Positions 1-15,285 of a DNA stretch of 64,000 nt are shown piece by piece. The notes under the pieces are model-generated. The model was not told the origin of the DNA and did not search any database. It saw nothing but the letters and a program-made list of their open reading frames with translations. Each line of letters opens with the position of its first letter. Within the stretch, counting starts at the first letter, position 1. Position numbers and translations under genes: made by a program. The stretch comes from Caenorhabditis elegans (taxonomy: Eukaryota > Nematoda > Chromadorea > Rhabditida > Rhabditidae): contig NC_003280.10 of NCBI RefSeq assembly GCF_000002985.6, positions 10,846,501 through 10,910,500 on the forward strand, in the 5' to 3' direction.

Positions 1-3000
1 TAATTATTTCTCCGTTTTTACCTGCTTTTCATAAATTTTTAAGAAAATATATAGTTTTTGCATTGAAATTGAGAGAAACTATATCAGTGAAAATTGCGAA
101 ACATGTGTGGGAACGGTAGCTAAAAATTTTCAATCGCGTCGAGACATGGCTTTGCTTCGAAAATCGCACAATTTTGCGAATCAGTAATATGATTTCAATA
201 ATTTTCTTCAAATTCAAATTCTCACCCCAATTTTCCACCGGGTCTTGTCAGGTTCTCACTTCGAGCCAACGCATGTCTCCTAACATATTGCCAGTCGTGA
301 TCCCGTAACCGAGCCCATGGTTTTCCTTTATAGCTCTCCAAATTCGCAGATTCAACTTCCGCGGCTACTCGTTTCCACGAATCTTCTTTCGATCGAGGGG
401 TGATCTGGAATATTGTATGGTTATGATCAAGGTTTTTTTTTTCTAAAAATCGAACATTTAAGATTTTTTAATGGAAAAAATCCGTTTTTTTTTTTGAGAA
501 AAAATAGCTTAAGATGCTGGACGTTTTTCTTTTTTTTTGAAGAAAAGAAAACTTAATAAAATTTTTAAATTCTATTTTAAAACTTTTTACCCTGTAAAAA
601 ACCCGAAAAAATCGGACATTTTCATTTACGAAATTGTAATTTGATAAATTTTTGAGAAAATCTTCCAATTTCGGGCGTGGGTCAGTTTTCAGCATGGCCC
701 GACAGTTCCCAGTTTGCGCCCCGTACTATATTCTCCGTGTGTTTTCAAATAGTGCGGCGCGCTACCCGTGAGATGTCGGGCCGTACTGAAAAGTTACGCA
801 CAACGGCACGAGATTCTGTTCAGTTTTTTTTCTCAATTTTGAATTTTTCTGAAATATATTCGAAAAGGGTAAAACACTTTCTTTTACAATAATTTTTTAA
901 ACTAATTTTTAGAAATTTATGCGTAGAAATTTCAAATTTTCTCGAAAAATAATCAAACCTCATGTCCATCGCAATCTCCAAACAACGAGCTCTTATGCTT
1001 GTGCACAATTTTAACGAATTCGATTTTCTCTTGCAATTTCTTTTCGCGTGGATCACCGACAATAAATTGCCGATAGGACAAATGTTGGGGCCGTCCATCT
1101 GATGCTAATGGCTCTCTGAATTTTTCGATTAAAAAAATGAATTGTGTGTATTTGTGACTCACGATTCCAAATAATCAAATGACGATGAATGATCTTCACT
1201 TGTCGATTCACTTGAGGTACTCAAATGGGGAAATTCTTTTGCAAGCGATGAGCAAAGCAAGTTTGATGACTCTGGAAAATGGTCAAAGTGCTATTTGAGC
1301 TTGAATTTCGTTTTTGATTACAACTTTCAAACAATTTAAATCAAAATAAATAGTTTTTAAGGGTTTTTTGTTGTTTTCATGGCCGAATACGATTTTTTTC
1401 TCGCAAAAAACACACAACAATTCATTGTAAAAAGTGTAAATTATGAAAATTTTTGAGTTTTTCAGTAGGCTTTTTTCGGATTTTTCACGGCCTCTCTCAA
1501 TTTCATTTATTTCAAAATTCCTCTTTTTCTCTCACACTCTCTCACGTGAGATTGAAAATTGAATAATATGTGTTTTTAAATTAAATTCGAAATATTGACG
1601 AAGAAACAACTTTGGTATAAATACTGATTTGTTAGGACTGATACCAAATGGTAATTTTCGGACATATTTGATCTCGTAGACAACGGCTCACTATTTCAGT
1701 GATCTTTAAAGTAATAAAAAATTCTTCAAAGTTTGGTACAGAGAAACTGAAGTAGTTACATTTGTAGAAACTTACATAACTTATAAACCTACCGTATTCC
1801 TATCGTACCCCATTACCGTATTTCCTCTATTAGTCTTGAATGCAAGACTAATTTTCAATTGACCCGTAGGGGTGCAAGACTAATAGAGTCCGCATGACTG
1901 ATTTTCGATTGGTCCGTAGGGATGCAATACTAATAGGGGTGCAAGACTAATAGAAGCTGCAAGACTAATAGAGGAAATACGGTATATTTTTGTCGTACAC
2001 TGGCGGAAAACTGATGAGACTTTCCCGACAGGGTTCACAACCTGAGTTATTCATTGGTGGCCTCGGTTTCAGTCGGTTGCCGACTGTAAGGACGGGATCC
2101 CGTACGGGAGAAACAAAAAGTGACATATGAAAAAGGTATCAGACGGTATTAATCCATACTTTGTTATTTTTCGATGATTTCGAATACCTTCGTGGTATCT
2201 CTATCAAAGTTTTTCAAAGCATTGAATCTTTACATAGCTTAAACTATGTATTTTGTGAGAATAGCCAAGTATTATGCACACAGAAAATGTTTCTTGTGTT
2301 ATCAAGATTATTTTTGTAGTTTAAAGTTTCTTGATAGCTTTTCTGGATACCGAGTTATATGTTTTCAAAAGCGTTCACATCAACTATTATGCTTGCGGTT
2401 GTCCAAAAATTACAATCGCATTGTCTTAAAACTGAAGTTACTCAATCAGTTTTTGATCAAATCAGGTGATTGACATCTTAATCTCTTCCTTAGAGAATTT
2501 TGCAACTTTTGGTGATGTTGAATTTTTGATTATGTCTTGGCGCGTCTCGTAAAATTAGGAAAACCCGTCAAAAATTGTCGTTTTTTAACGATTTTTGGAG
2601 TTTTCAGGCCTAATTCTTGTTTTGAAGATGCCGACGTCAATTTTCATCAAAAAACCTTCATCAAAAACAGAAAATAATCAGAAAAAAATTATCTACAAAA
2701 TGGTGGTCTTCAATTTTTAAATGCCTCTTTTCAAGAATCACTAGAGGCCCCGAAAAAATCCATTTTTCGAGGTAGCCTTTTGTTTTTCCGTCTGCCGGCG
2801 TCGTGAACATCACTAACCTAGATATTTGCATAAAAACAGATACACTTAGTCTTAATTGACAATATATTGATAACAAATTTAAAGATTTATCAGCGAATCG
2901 CCGGCTTTAATCAGTTTTGTCTGGAAAATCACTAATTTTGAACTTTCACATGTGGGCGTATTCATAGGTGATCTACAATTTTGCTCTTTTTTCATATAAT

Positions 3001-3499
3001 CTCTATGTGTTTGATCAGGCAGTTAGTAAATTTTTATTAGATTTTGTTCACTATCAGCCGTTTCCGGCCTATTTTACCGTTTTCAGTACAAATTCGGCTC
3101 AAAAAGCTCACTCTCTCGCCCATGAGAGACGCAGAGACAGTTCATCACGTCAATTTATTTATTTTTTGAAATGAAGAGAGGCCGTGTTTTTTAGTTCTTT
3201 TTATTTTTTGAAAAACCGAAAAAAAACAATATTTGCCAAAAACACGAAAAATTATTTTTTTTTCAGTTTTTTTCCCGATTTTTAACAAAATTGTAGAAAA
3301 AAGTCAATTTTTTAAATTTTAATTTTTTACCGTGCAACAATTCCGACTTGACCTCCACCAGTGTCGTTTGTTCAGTATTTCCCGTTGTTGATTCTGTCGT
3401 AGTGGTGGTGGTGGTGGAGGTACCCAGACGCGACTGAAACATCTGCTGGACTGGTGAAGATCCACCCACTGTCCTCACCATCGCCAGGATCTGGTCCAT
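1..3499 (-). CDS. MADF-domain protein, 3' end outside the window
   Basis: Four minus-strand exons join in phase: 3331-3499, 1163-1271, 959-1115 and 226-404. The last has a GTGAG donor, so coding continues beyond position 1. The start ATG (3499-3497) lies 2 bases after a TTTTCCAG acceptor, which suggests trans-splicing. The first ~55 residues are polar with a seven-threonine run. From about residue 115 to 195 the pattern fits a MADF (Myb/SANT-like) DNA-binding domain: EKIEFVKIVHKHKSSLFGD, then DSWKRVAAEV, then WARLRDHDWQYVRR, carrying the expected tryptophans and the LRD core. MADF proteins are usually sequence-specific transcription regulators, so a nuclear role is inferred. Intron 1 is about 2.06 kb and contains a complete 1.7 kb repeat element (1486-3186). 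The C-terminus and any BESS domain cannot be seen. The exon model is good; the specific gene name is not known to me. Confidence 0.8.
1486..3186 (+). mobile_element. 1.7 kb non-autonomous terminal-inverted-repeat element, copy 1
   Basis: Bounded by inverted CACGGCCTCTCT termini (1486 onward, and the complement ending at 3186) in T-rich flanks. A second copy in the opposite orientation lies at 6917-8616. The two look almost identical over the full 1.7 kb: three chance reading frames of 75, 71 and 68 codons are the same in both. No transposase-like frame exists inside, so this would be a non-autonomous DNA transposon mobilised in trans. Near 1831-1985 it holds several short sense and antisense repeats built on AGTCTTGCA and CCCGTAGGGGTGCA. 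It lies wholly within intron 1 of the MADF gene. Confidence 0.8.
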
Positions 3500-3611
3500 C
3501 ACTGGAAAAAAAAATTAAATTATATATTTTTAGGGATACATTTTCATTACAAACTGAACGCCAAAATTGAGCTTCTGAAAAAAATTGTTTTTTATTTGAA
3601 AAATAAGATAT

Positions 3612-3771
3612 TGGGTCTCGAAACGACAATGCTTTGTTATTTGCAAAAAAGGATGTGGGCCTTTAAAGGGTATTGTAATTTCAAATTCCGCAATAAAAAA
3701 AACTTGGGATTACAGTACTCTTTAAAGGAGCACACTTTTTTCATTCATTAAAAATTTGTCGTTTCGAGACC
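3612..3771. repeat. Palindromic repeat, GTCTCGAAACGAC / TTTAAAG family
   Basis: The left arm starts GGTCTCGAAACGAC and includes GCCTTTAAAG. The right arm carries CTTTAAAGG and ends GTCGTTTCGAGACC. Arms are separated by an AT-rich loop. Related palindromes occur at about 4080-4310, in orc-2 intron 1 and at 38798-38990. This is a typical Caenorhabditis dispersed inverted-repeat family. Confidence 0.7.
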
Positions 3772-4079
3772 AGCGCGAAAAATGCAAAAATTAGCGACTG
3801 GGTGAATATTATATACGGAATTTACAAAAAAAATGAATATGGTCCAAACTCTAGCAAAACTTCTCCGCGAGGAGTACACGAGCTGCGTAAATCGACACAT
3901 TACCGTTTTAGAGATTTTTGGTTACCATAATTTTATTAATAGTTTGTTTAAAAAACGTTTCTAAAAGATGAAAAAAAAAACTTAAAAGAATTTAATTAGT
4001 TTCAGTGAAAAGTTCGCCACAAGTCGGAAACACAGAAAAAATTGCAAAAAAATTTTTTTGTAGAAAATGAGATTTTGGA

Positions 4080-4310
4080 GGGGCGACGAATTTTCGTCAA
4101 ATGAAAAAATGTGTTGTGCGCCTTTAAAGAGTACTATAGTTTTAAACTCGTGGCTCTCACAATTTTTTTAAAAATTTATTCAAGTTAGTTTTTTTTTCAA
4201 TAAAGAGTATATTTTAATTGAAAAGCTATAAAATTCCGCAGTTTGAAATTACAGTACTCTTTAAAGACGCACAAAATTTTGCAACTATCAAAAATTTGTC
4301 GTGTTCTCTA
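4080..4310. repeat. Diverged TTTAAAG-family palindrome
   Basis: The left side carries GTGCGCCTTTAAAGAGTACTA and the right side ACAGTACTCTTTAAAGACGCAC in inverted orientation, around an AT-rich centre. Outer ends are less well matched than in the copy at 3612-3771, so the boundaries are approximate. Confidence 0.55.
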
Positions 4311-5192
4311 AAGTCTAAATCTAGCAAGCCGGTTACTATAAAGAAACTATAGGCGAGGATAAATATTAGGTATTAGAAAAGTGGAGAGGCGGAGGCCAAA
4401 AGCACGTATTTGTGCTTCCTTGAGCCAAGATGGGGGAGCAAAAGCTGACAGGTGACACATTGAATATGACAGTTCGCTCTTGTGGTGGCTGCTGCTGGTG
4501 CACACACACATAAGTTTCTTGTACCTTTATGATCATCAGAAGACAAAAGAAGCGAAAATTTGAGAGAAAGAGAGAGAGAGAGAACGATGACTGACTGACT
4601 GACTGCGTATATCATCGAAAAAAAATTGGTGGGGCAGTGTGTGGTAAAGAATTTTTATCGTCGTCATCGTCTTCTTCTTTTCCATCTTTAGGCTCTCCGC
4701 CACTGACAGAGACAGGCATCTGCTGATGAGAGTGTGCCAGGACGTGTGAGACGCAGACTCATTGCCATCGGAACACACATACAAGTGACCCGAGAGACGC
4801 AGACACAGTTGACACATTGATTGACATTCGGTGAGCTGTCATGCTGTCTTTTCTCTCCGATTGGAGTGACTGACTGACTGACTGACCAATTCAAATAAAC
4901 ATTTCCCCCTATCTATCTCTCTCACGTGGTATATATATATGACAAGAAGACAGCGAAACGGTAAATTTCGAAATTTTCTGACAGATGTCAAATAGTCATA
5001 TAGAAGATAGGGGGCGTCAAACGATCTTGGACCTAGCCTTGAAGAATATAGAATAATTTTCTGGGCCAGAGTTTAAGCTACAAATAAAATAGTGACGTCA
5101 TGTTTTTTACTACTTTCCTGGGAATCGAAGAAAATGGGAAAATCTAGAAATCGTATTCTGGTAAAAATTACAAGTCTAATAGGAAAATATTC

Positions 5193-5695
5193 GAGTACCG
5201 AAATTTGAGATTTTGTTTCTTTAGACCCAAAATAACTCAAAACTACCGAATTTTGTGATGAGACGTTTTGAAAATGTCTCAAAAAAAAATATGGCGGTTC
5301 AAAGTTAGGAAAAAAGGCTTCTTTTGAGTTAAAATCACAATTTTTGCAAACTTTTCGGTGTCTCAGCGTCTGGAACTTAATTTTTATTTAATTATCACTT
5401 TTTAATGAATATTGTGGTTTTTTATTAAGCGTTTATTCGCTGATTAAAATACATTTTCGGTACTTCAATCAACGAATAAACGCCGAGTAAAAACCAAAAT
5501 ATTCGTTAAAAAGTGATAATTAAATAAAAATTAAGCTGCAGACCCTGCGATATCGAAAAGTTGACAAAAATTTTGATTTTAGCTCAAAATAAGCCTTTTT
5601 TCCTAAACTTTGAACCGCCATAACTTTTTTGAGACATTTTCAAAACGTTTCATCACGAAATTCGGTAGTTTTGAGTCTAAAATTTCGGTACTTCA
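5193..5695. repeat. 500 bp fold-back (long inverted repeat) element
   Basis: Outer ends are GAGTACCGAAATTT and AAATTTCGGTAC in inverted orientation. Inward, the arms pair through ACTCAAAACTACCGAATTT, the GAGACGTTTTGAAAATGTCTC block, the AAAAAGGCTT block and a TTTTTATTTAATTATCACTTTT block. Arm length is about 240 bp with a very short centre near 5445-5455, so the transcript would form an almost perfect hairpin. No reading frame is present. Confidence 0.75.
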
Positions 5696-6916
5696 CCTTT
5701 GAGAATAAAATGTATAATTTGAAGTGAGTCACATAATTATTTCGACTATTAGTAACGTACACTAAATGAAAATAATAAATAAATCTCAGAATGATAGAAT
5801 TGTCATGTGATGAAAGCTGATCGGACTGTCATGACAATTCTAAGAGTGACAGTCGCTAGTGACAATATTGTCATTCCATTCTTATCACATTAGCCTCGGC
5901 GATCTCTTGAATCTCGCTGATGACGTCGCTAATTGCCTGACATGCGATATTTTATTTTTCTTCTCGGGGCATAAACAAATTCAGAAATACGTATGTATAT
6001 AAACTAATTTTTGAAAATTGAAAATTATCCGAAATTCTATAGGAAACGAAAACTGCAGAAAAATTGTAGTTTTCTGATCGCAAAAAATGAAATCACTCGA
6101 ATTTTTGAGCTCAAATTTCTTAAAAGACGTCGAAATTTGAAGGAGTTTTTGTCGTTGAAAAGACATTTTTTATTTCATTTTTTCATCTCAAGACGTCTGC
6201 GCACTACAATTTTAGTCTAATTTATGTTTTTTTTCTTAAAGGAAAATTTATTCGAAAACAAACTTTCAATAATGTTGTACTTCCTAATGTTTTCAGCTGC
6301 CTATGAGCTTGCGTAAAAGAAAATGCACATGTCGATTCCAAGAACTCACAGCGTCATTCAAATTTCGAAATCATGATCGCTGGTCTTTGAGTTTTCAAAG
6401 GAATTTTATGGATAAAACTTAATATTTTCGTGAAATTTTGAGTTTTTAGAACTCTAAAGCAAATCGAAGGTTTGATTGAAAAATGCAACTAAAAAAAGAA
6501 AAAACGAAAAAAAAACCTCAAAAAATTAATTCAAATCGCTTGCACACAGCGCCGATTCTCGGCACGAAATAAGATTTCAGATATGCGCCTTTAAGAACAG
6601 GGTACGGTAGCTGATTAAAAATTATTGATTATTTAACCTTCAATGCGATTTATTAACTGATTTACCTAATAAAAAACCAATTTTTGCATGTGAAATATAA
6701 TTTTAAAGCACTATAGTTTAGAAAAAGTTCATTTTTTTACAAGACATAAGCTGTGGCGCTCACCAGGGCCGAAGCTTTTCTTTTTTTTTTCGTTTTTTTT
6801 GGCGAAAAATTCAGTTTTCATTATTTTTCGAACAAAAGTGGGTAAAAAGCGAGAAATTATTTTAATATGCTACTAACTGAGAAACTCATAATTTTGAAAG
6901 ATTTTTATACTCTTTT

Positions 6917-8616
6917 CACGGCCTTTCTTCATTTCAAAAAATAAATAAATTGACGTGATGAACTGTCTCTGCGTCTCTCATGGGCGAGAGAGTGAGCTTT
7001 TTGAGCCGAATTTGTACTGAAAACGGTAAAATAGGCCGGAAACGGCTGATAGTGAACAAAATCTAATAAAAATTTACTAACTGCCTGATCAAACACATAG
7101 AGATTATATGAAAAAAGAGCAAAATTGTAGATCACCTATGAATACGCCCACATGTGAAAGTTCAAAATTAGTGATTTTCCAGACAAAACTGATTAAAGCC
7201 GGCGATTCGCTGATAAATCTTTAAATTTGTTATCAATATATTGTCAATTAAGACTAAGTGTATCTGTTTTTATGCAAATATCTAGGTTAGTGATGTTCAC
7301 GACGCCGGCAGACGGAAAAACAAAAGGCTACCTCGAAAAATGGATTTTTTCGGGGCCTCTAGTGATTCTTGAAAAGAGGCATTTAAAAATTGAAGACCAC
7401 CATTTTGTAGATAATTTTTTTCTGATTATTTTCTGTTTTTGATGAAGGTTTTTTGATGAAAATTGACGTCGGCATCTTCAAAACAAGAATTAGGCCTGAA
7501 AACTCCAAAAATCGTTAAAAAACGACAATTTTTGACGGGTTTTCCTAATTTTACGAGACGCGCCAAGACATAATCAAAAATTCAACATCACCAAAAGTTG
7601 CAAAATTCTCTAAGGAAGAGATTAAGATGTCAATCACCTGATTTGATCAAAAACTGATTGAGTAACTTCAGTTTTAAGACAATGCGATTGTAATTTTTGG
7701 ACAACCGCAAGCATAATAGTTGATGTGAACGCTTTTGAAAACATATAACTCGGTATCCAGAAAAGCTATCAAGAAACTTTAAACTACAAAAATAATCTTG
7801 ATAACACAAGAAACATTTTCTGTGTGCATAATACTTGGCTATTCTCACAAAATACATAGTTTAAGCTATGTAAAGATTCAATGCTTTGAAAAACTTTGAT
7901 AGAGATACCACGAAGGTATTCGAAATCATCGAAAAATAACAAAGTATGGATTAATACCGTCTGATACCTTTTTCATATGTCACTTTTTGTTTCTCCCGTA
8001 CGGGATCCCGTCCTTACAGTCGGCAACCGACTGAAACCGAGGCCACCAATGAATAACTCAGGTTGTGAACCCTGTCGGGAAAGTCTCATCAGTTTTCCGC
8101 CAGTGTACGACAAAAATATACCGTATTTCCTCTATTAGTCTTGCAGCTTCTATTAGTCTTGCACCCCTATTAGTATTGCATCCCTACGGACCAATCGAAA
8201 ATCAGTCATGCGGACTCTATTAGTCTTGCACCCCTACGGGTCAATTGAAAATTAGTCTTGCATTCAAGACTAATAGAGGAAATACGGTAATGGGGTACGA
8301 TAGGAATACGGTAGGTTTATAAGTTATGTAAGTTTCTACAAATGTAACTACTTCAGTTTCTCTGTACCAAACTTTGAAGAATTTTTTATTACTTTAAAGA
8401 TCACTGAAATAGTGAGCCGTTGTCTACGAGATCAAATATGTCCGAAAATTACCATTTGGTATCAGTCCTAACAAATCAGTATTTATACCAAAGTTGTTTC
8501 TTCGTCAATATTTCGAATTTAATTTAAAAACACATATTATTCAATTTTCAATCTCACGTGAGAGAGTGTGAGAGAAAAAGAGGAATTTTGAAATAAATGA
8601 AATTGAGAGAGGCCGT
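6917..8616 (-). mobile_element. 1.7 kb non-autonomous terminal-inverted-repeat element, copy 2
   Basis: Reverse-complement partner of 1486-3186. It begins CACGGCCTTTCTTC at 6917 and ends GAGAGAGGCCGTG at 8616. Both flanks show TCTTTT next to the termini, a possible short target-site duplication. Internal sequence, including the AGTCTTGCA repeat block (about 8115-8290) and three chance frames, matches copy 1. No transposase is visible. Confidence 0.8.
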
Positions 8617-9231
8617 GTCTTTTTAAATGACTTTTTCGATTTTTTAATGAAAAAAAAATTTTTTTTTGGCAGAAAATTTTTTGGGGGAAAGAAACTCGCT
8701 TCCGAAAAAAAAAACGATTTTTTAGTCCTCGAGCCCAGGAAAAGGTGTTACTCAAGCCAAAATTACTAGAATCTTTTCGGCGAAAAAAAACAAACTGATC
8801 CCATCATTAAGACTTATGAGTGGGCGAGGCGGGCGGGCAATAAGAAGATCAAGAGGGGCTGATGTTTGTAGGAGAGCAAAAGCTGCGCATATTATATCAT
8901 TTCTCGTTGCCATGGAATATGGATAAACGACCACCGAAAAAAGAGAAACCTGGGCTGCTGAAAGTCTCGATTGAGTGTGAAATGACGGCGAGAAGAAGAA
9001 AATAAAGCAGCAGCAGCAGCAGAGGTGAAACTAAGAGGAAGAACACAGAAAAATGGTTGAGAAATAAAATATGAAATACAAAGCGACGAGCGGTGGTGAT
9101 TCGAATCGAAGGGAACGGGAAAAATCAGAAAAAATCAGGAAAAAACAGTAACATTTTATTCATAACAGTCAGCAGTCAACAGTTTCGAAATCAACAAGAA
9201 GAAAAAAAATTAAGAGAGAGAGAGAGAGAGA
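8617..9231. other. Intergenic, downstream of the RPC9-like gene
   Basis: AT-rich sequence with a short GGGCGAGGCGGGCGGG stretch near 8822 and a CAG trinucleotide run near 9007. I see no exon with matching splice signals. Confidence 0.5.
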
Positions 9232-10677
9232 TCATCGTTTTGGTGGAGGTGGCAGACATTCGGATACAGTGCTCACGAGCTTTTCGAGATCCTCTTCAGA
9301 TGGGAATCGTTCTTCTGTTTCTTCGATTAGCAGTTGGATCTGGAAATTGATAATTTTTTTCAAATCTGAACTCAAAATCTTAGTAGGGCTGTAGATTTTT
9401 CGTTTTTTTTCCGATTTTGGTGATAAAACATTCAGCTTTTCAAAAAAAAAGAAACTCGAAGTTTTTAGGAAAAATTGTTTTTGCACTTTTTTCATAACAA
9501 AGCTAAAAAGTCTGACACACTGTTTTCATTCATTAATTTAAAAAAAAATTACACTCCAAATCATATAAAGAGTGAATTTCTTTTTTTTTTTGGATTTTTT
9601 ATAAATTAAGTTTTTTTAATGTTCCAAAAATACAAACATCAGCTGTGGTCGATGGTCTCAAATTGATAACTTGCAGAGTTTCCGCGCCAGTGAGCTGAAA
9701 ATATGGTTTTTTTCTTTTTTTTTTTGGTGCAAATCTCACTCACTTTGAAGGGTGCTAATTTAGGAATAAGCTCACAAATGACTGCCTCGTTCTGCGTCAC
9801 TGCTGGGCTCGTATTCAGATATTTTTTCGTCTGAAAAATGGATTTTTTAAATAATATTTATAGGGAAAAAATTGGGAATTTTTTTCTAATTGAACTGAAA
9901 TTTATGGAATATGTAAAATTTCAATTTTAGATTTTTTACTGGAAAAATTCATGGAAATCTTTGAAATTTCTTAAATTTCAGAATTTTTTTTGTTAAACAA
10001 AATAAAATTTCTGAAAAAATAAAAATAATTACTACATAGGTTGTAGCTTTTTTTCAGTATTTTTTGGAAAACAAAAAATCTGATTTTTGTCAATTTTCGA
10101 AAAAAAATGTGTACAATTTTCTATTTTCAGAGTAATTTTTTTTGTTCTCGAAAAGCTGTTCTCGAAAAAATCGAAAATTATATATTTTTTAATATCAATT
10201 TTCAATTGTCCAAATTTCCAAAACCGAAAAATTTCGTTATTCGGGTTTATTTTTCTATTTTTTTGTCTGTTTTTTCTTTCTATTTTTCCATTAAGTTATG
10301 GTAATAATTTAGAAAAAATCGAAAAAGCTCGTTTTTTGAAAAAAAAAATTTTTAATTAATTAATTAATTTTTTTCAAAATTTCTAACATCGAAAAATGTT
10401 CGATTTTGGCCACAAGAATTTTTTTAAAATTTTTTAAAATCAAATTTTCAATTTAAAACTGTAAAAAACTGATTTTCTTCTTTCTACGAGAATTATCGAT
10501 GTCATTTTTTAAATTTATATTCCAAAATCCAAAAATGTAAACCTCGTAGATGACAGTTGAAAGCTGCTTACACCGCTCATGTTGCTGTTTATTATCTTCT
10601 TCTTTTTTGAGAGCATTCAGAAATGAAAGAACTTCTTGATTTGTGAGCATCGTTTCTCTCGTTTTTAAAACTTCCAT
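9232..10677 (-). CDS. RNA polymerase III subunit RPC9 (CRCP/Rpb4-like)
   Basis: Four exons in phase: 10543-10677, 9744-9830, 9638-9694 and 9232-9339, giving 128 residues. The protein fits the RPC9/CRCP family (human about 148 residues). It has an N-terminal segment with LTNQEVLSFLNALKK, then ETLQVINLRPSTTADIQLLIEETEERF, which matches the conserved 'LQLLNHRP...VEIQLMVEESEERL' block, and a short C-terminus ending in a proline-rich tail. RPC9 pairs with RPC8 in the pol III stalk and acts in initiation of tRNA and 5S transcription in the nucleus. The ATG directly follows a TTTTTTCAG acceptor, so the mRNA is probably trans-spliced. The next gene upstream on the same strand ends about 715 bp away; whether the two share an operon is uncertain. 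Identification rests on the conserved central block. Confidence 0.85.
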
Positions 10678-11391
10678 CTGAAAAAAGTGGGGATTTTTAA
10701 ATTTAGACAGAAAATTGGGTTTTCAATATTTTTTTTAGGAAAAAAAATTATTTCAATAATTTACGATAATTTCCTTTACAGAATTTTTTCCGAAAAAAAA
10801 ACGAAAATTTTTGAATTTTGGGAAAAAATTCAATTTTTCATAATGCGAAAAATCTAAAATTTTATTTTTTTTACGATACTTTTAGTCTAAAAACATTTTT
10901 TGAATAATGTTTTCAAATTTTCAATTTAAAAAAATATTCAAAGACTCTCAAACATTTTATATTCTGAACCAAAATTTGCAAATAGCCAACGCGAACTATT
11001 TTATTTGCATTGGTACACGAATATAGAGACATAAGTAAAAATGTCAAATTTCAAAAAAATTACATATAAGTTATGATAGCTAAATGAGAGAATTGAATTC
11101 CTAATACTCGAAAATATATTTACAGATTAGGGCAGAATATTTCAAATATTAAAAAAAAAGTGCCGAAAAATTATGACTGAGCATAAGAAAAGAAGTGGGG
11201 AAAAGCGTACAGTAATCTCTTAAAAGGTACAAAGAGGAAAAAAAAAACAAAAAAAAACTCGTAATCAAATGGTTTGACGACTCAGCGGGGAAAGGAAGGG
11301 CGATGTGGGATTGTGAAAGAAATGCGATGAAGAAGCTCAGCATTTTCTGTGAATTTTGTAAAGAAAATTAAATAAAAAATCAATCAAGAAA
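10678..11391. other. Intergenic, AT-rich, no gene seen
   Basis: Between two minus-strand genes. Mostly A/T runs. A minus frame at 11149-11343 is hydrophobic but has no plausible splice context or start. It probably contains the 3' UTR of the oxidoreductase gene and any outron of the RPC9-like gene. Confidence 0.5.
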
Positions 11392-14385
<2,994 letters not shown>

Positions 14386-15285
14386 CTGGCGCGCCTGAAA
14401 GATGCGCATCTTGATTGAGAGTATGAAGAATTTTGGGGTTTTTTAGAGAGGCGGAGAGAGTAAATGCAACAACATGTAACACAAATTGGTGTTATTATCA
14501 GTAACAGTACAAAATGCTGGCAAAGAGAGAAAGAGAGAGAGAATAGAAGCAGCAAACACATGTGATAAGAAAACCAAAGAAAAATGGACAGAGAAGACGA
14601 CGAAAGAGAATATTTCAAACTAAACTCGGGTAGAACGCGCCCTTTTTCATGCGTATTCGGCATGGGACACTGGTGGACAAAGTGCATTGAGCTGCAAATT
14701 ATAGAAATTTGATGCTCCAGGATCAACTTGCTTCAAAAAATCTGAAATGCCACCAAAAAATCGAGAAACCCAATTTTTGGTAAAAATAGATTTTTTAAAG
14801 TTTTTTCAGAACAAAAAACCAAAAAATTTGTTTTTTTTTAAATTATATGTATCAGTTGGTATGATGAAAAATCGAATTTTTTTGGTAACATTGGTTTTTT
14901 GGAAAATTTTTATTTTATATTTTTTGAACGAAATTTTTTTGCAATAGCCCTGACTCCATTCTTTCCAAAATGAGAACTTTCGAACCAATCAGATGAAGTG
15001 GGCGGAGTTCGAAGATGCTGATTGGTTAGAAAGTGGGCGTTAGCCAAAATTTAAAGATCACATTTTTAAAAGCTAGATTTTTCATTATTTCTTGAATTTT
15101 TTTGTTTAATATTTTTATATTTCTATGTTTGAGACTATTTCAGATTTTCTGAAGCGAAATCGCGTGCAAAGTTTTTTACGGAATTTTTTCTCTCTACTTA
15201 TTTATTTGTGGTATTTCCTAGCCAAACTGGGAAATAGCGTTATTTTGCAGAAAAACAAATTTTAAATACTATTTTTCAGAGAAAA
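14386..15285. other. Upstream region of the oxidoreductase gene
   Basis: Contains GA-rich stretches near 14530 and a short palindrome with two CCAAT boxes around a GTGGGCGGAG core (14982-15027). The minus frame at 14382-14726 is low-complexity. No exon is supported. Confidence 0.5.
14982..15027. repeat. CCAAT / GC-box short palindrome
   Basis: AACCAATCAG, then GTGGGCGGAG, then GCTGATTGGTT. The ends are inverted repeats. The same layout recurs at 49635-49682, 50207-50254 and 60721-60768. Confidence 0.55.

Larger units (their letters stand above)
3500..6916. other. Upstream region of the MADF gene, repeat-rich, no gene recognised
   Basis: No convincing exon on either strand. It holds two TTTAAAG-type palindromes (3612-3771, about 4080-4310), short GA runs and GACT microsatellite stretches near 4586 and 4867, and a 500 bp fold-back repeat (5193-5695). 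The minus-strand frames at 4373-4894 are low-complexity translations of these microsatellites. The MADF gene's promoter probably lies in the first kilobase or so. Confidence 0.6.

Noticed and set aside
2246..3174. Three frames (75, 71, 68 codons) present twice in the window
   Set aside because: They are duplicated because the whole 1.7 kb repeat element is duplicated; none resembles a transposase or known protein.
4373..4894. Overlapping minus-strand frames rich in Ser, Cys and His
   Set aside because: They translate GA and GACT microsatellite sequence in the MADF upstream region.
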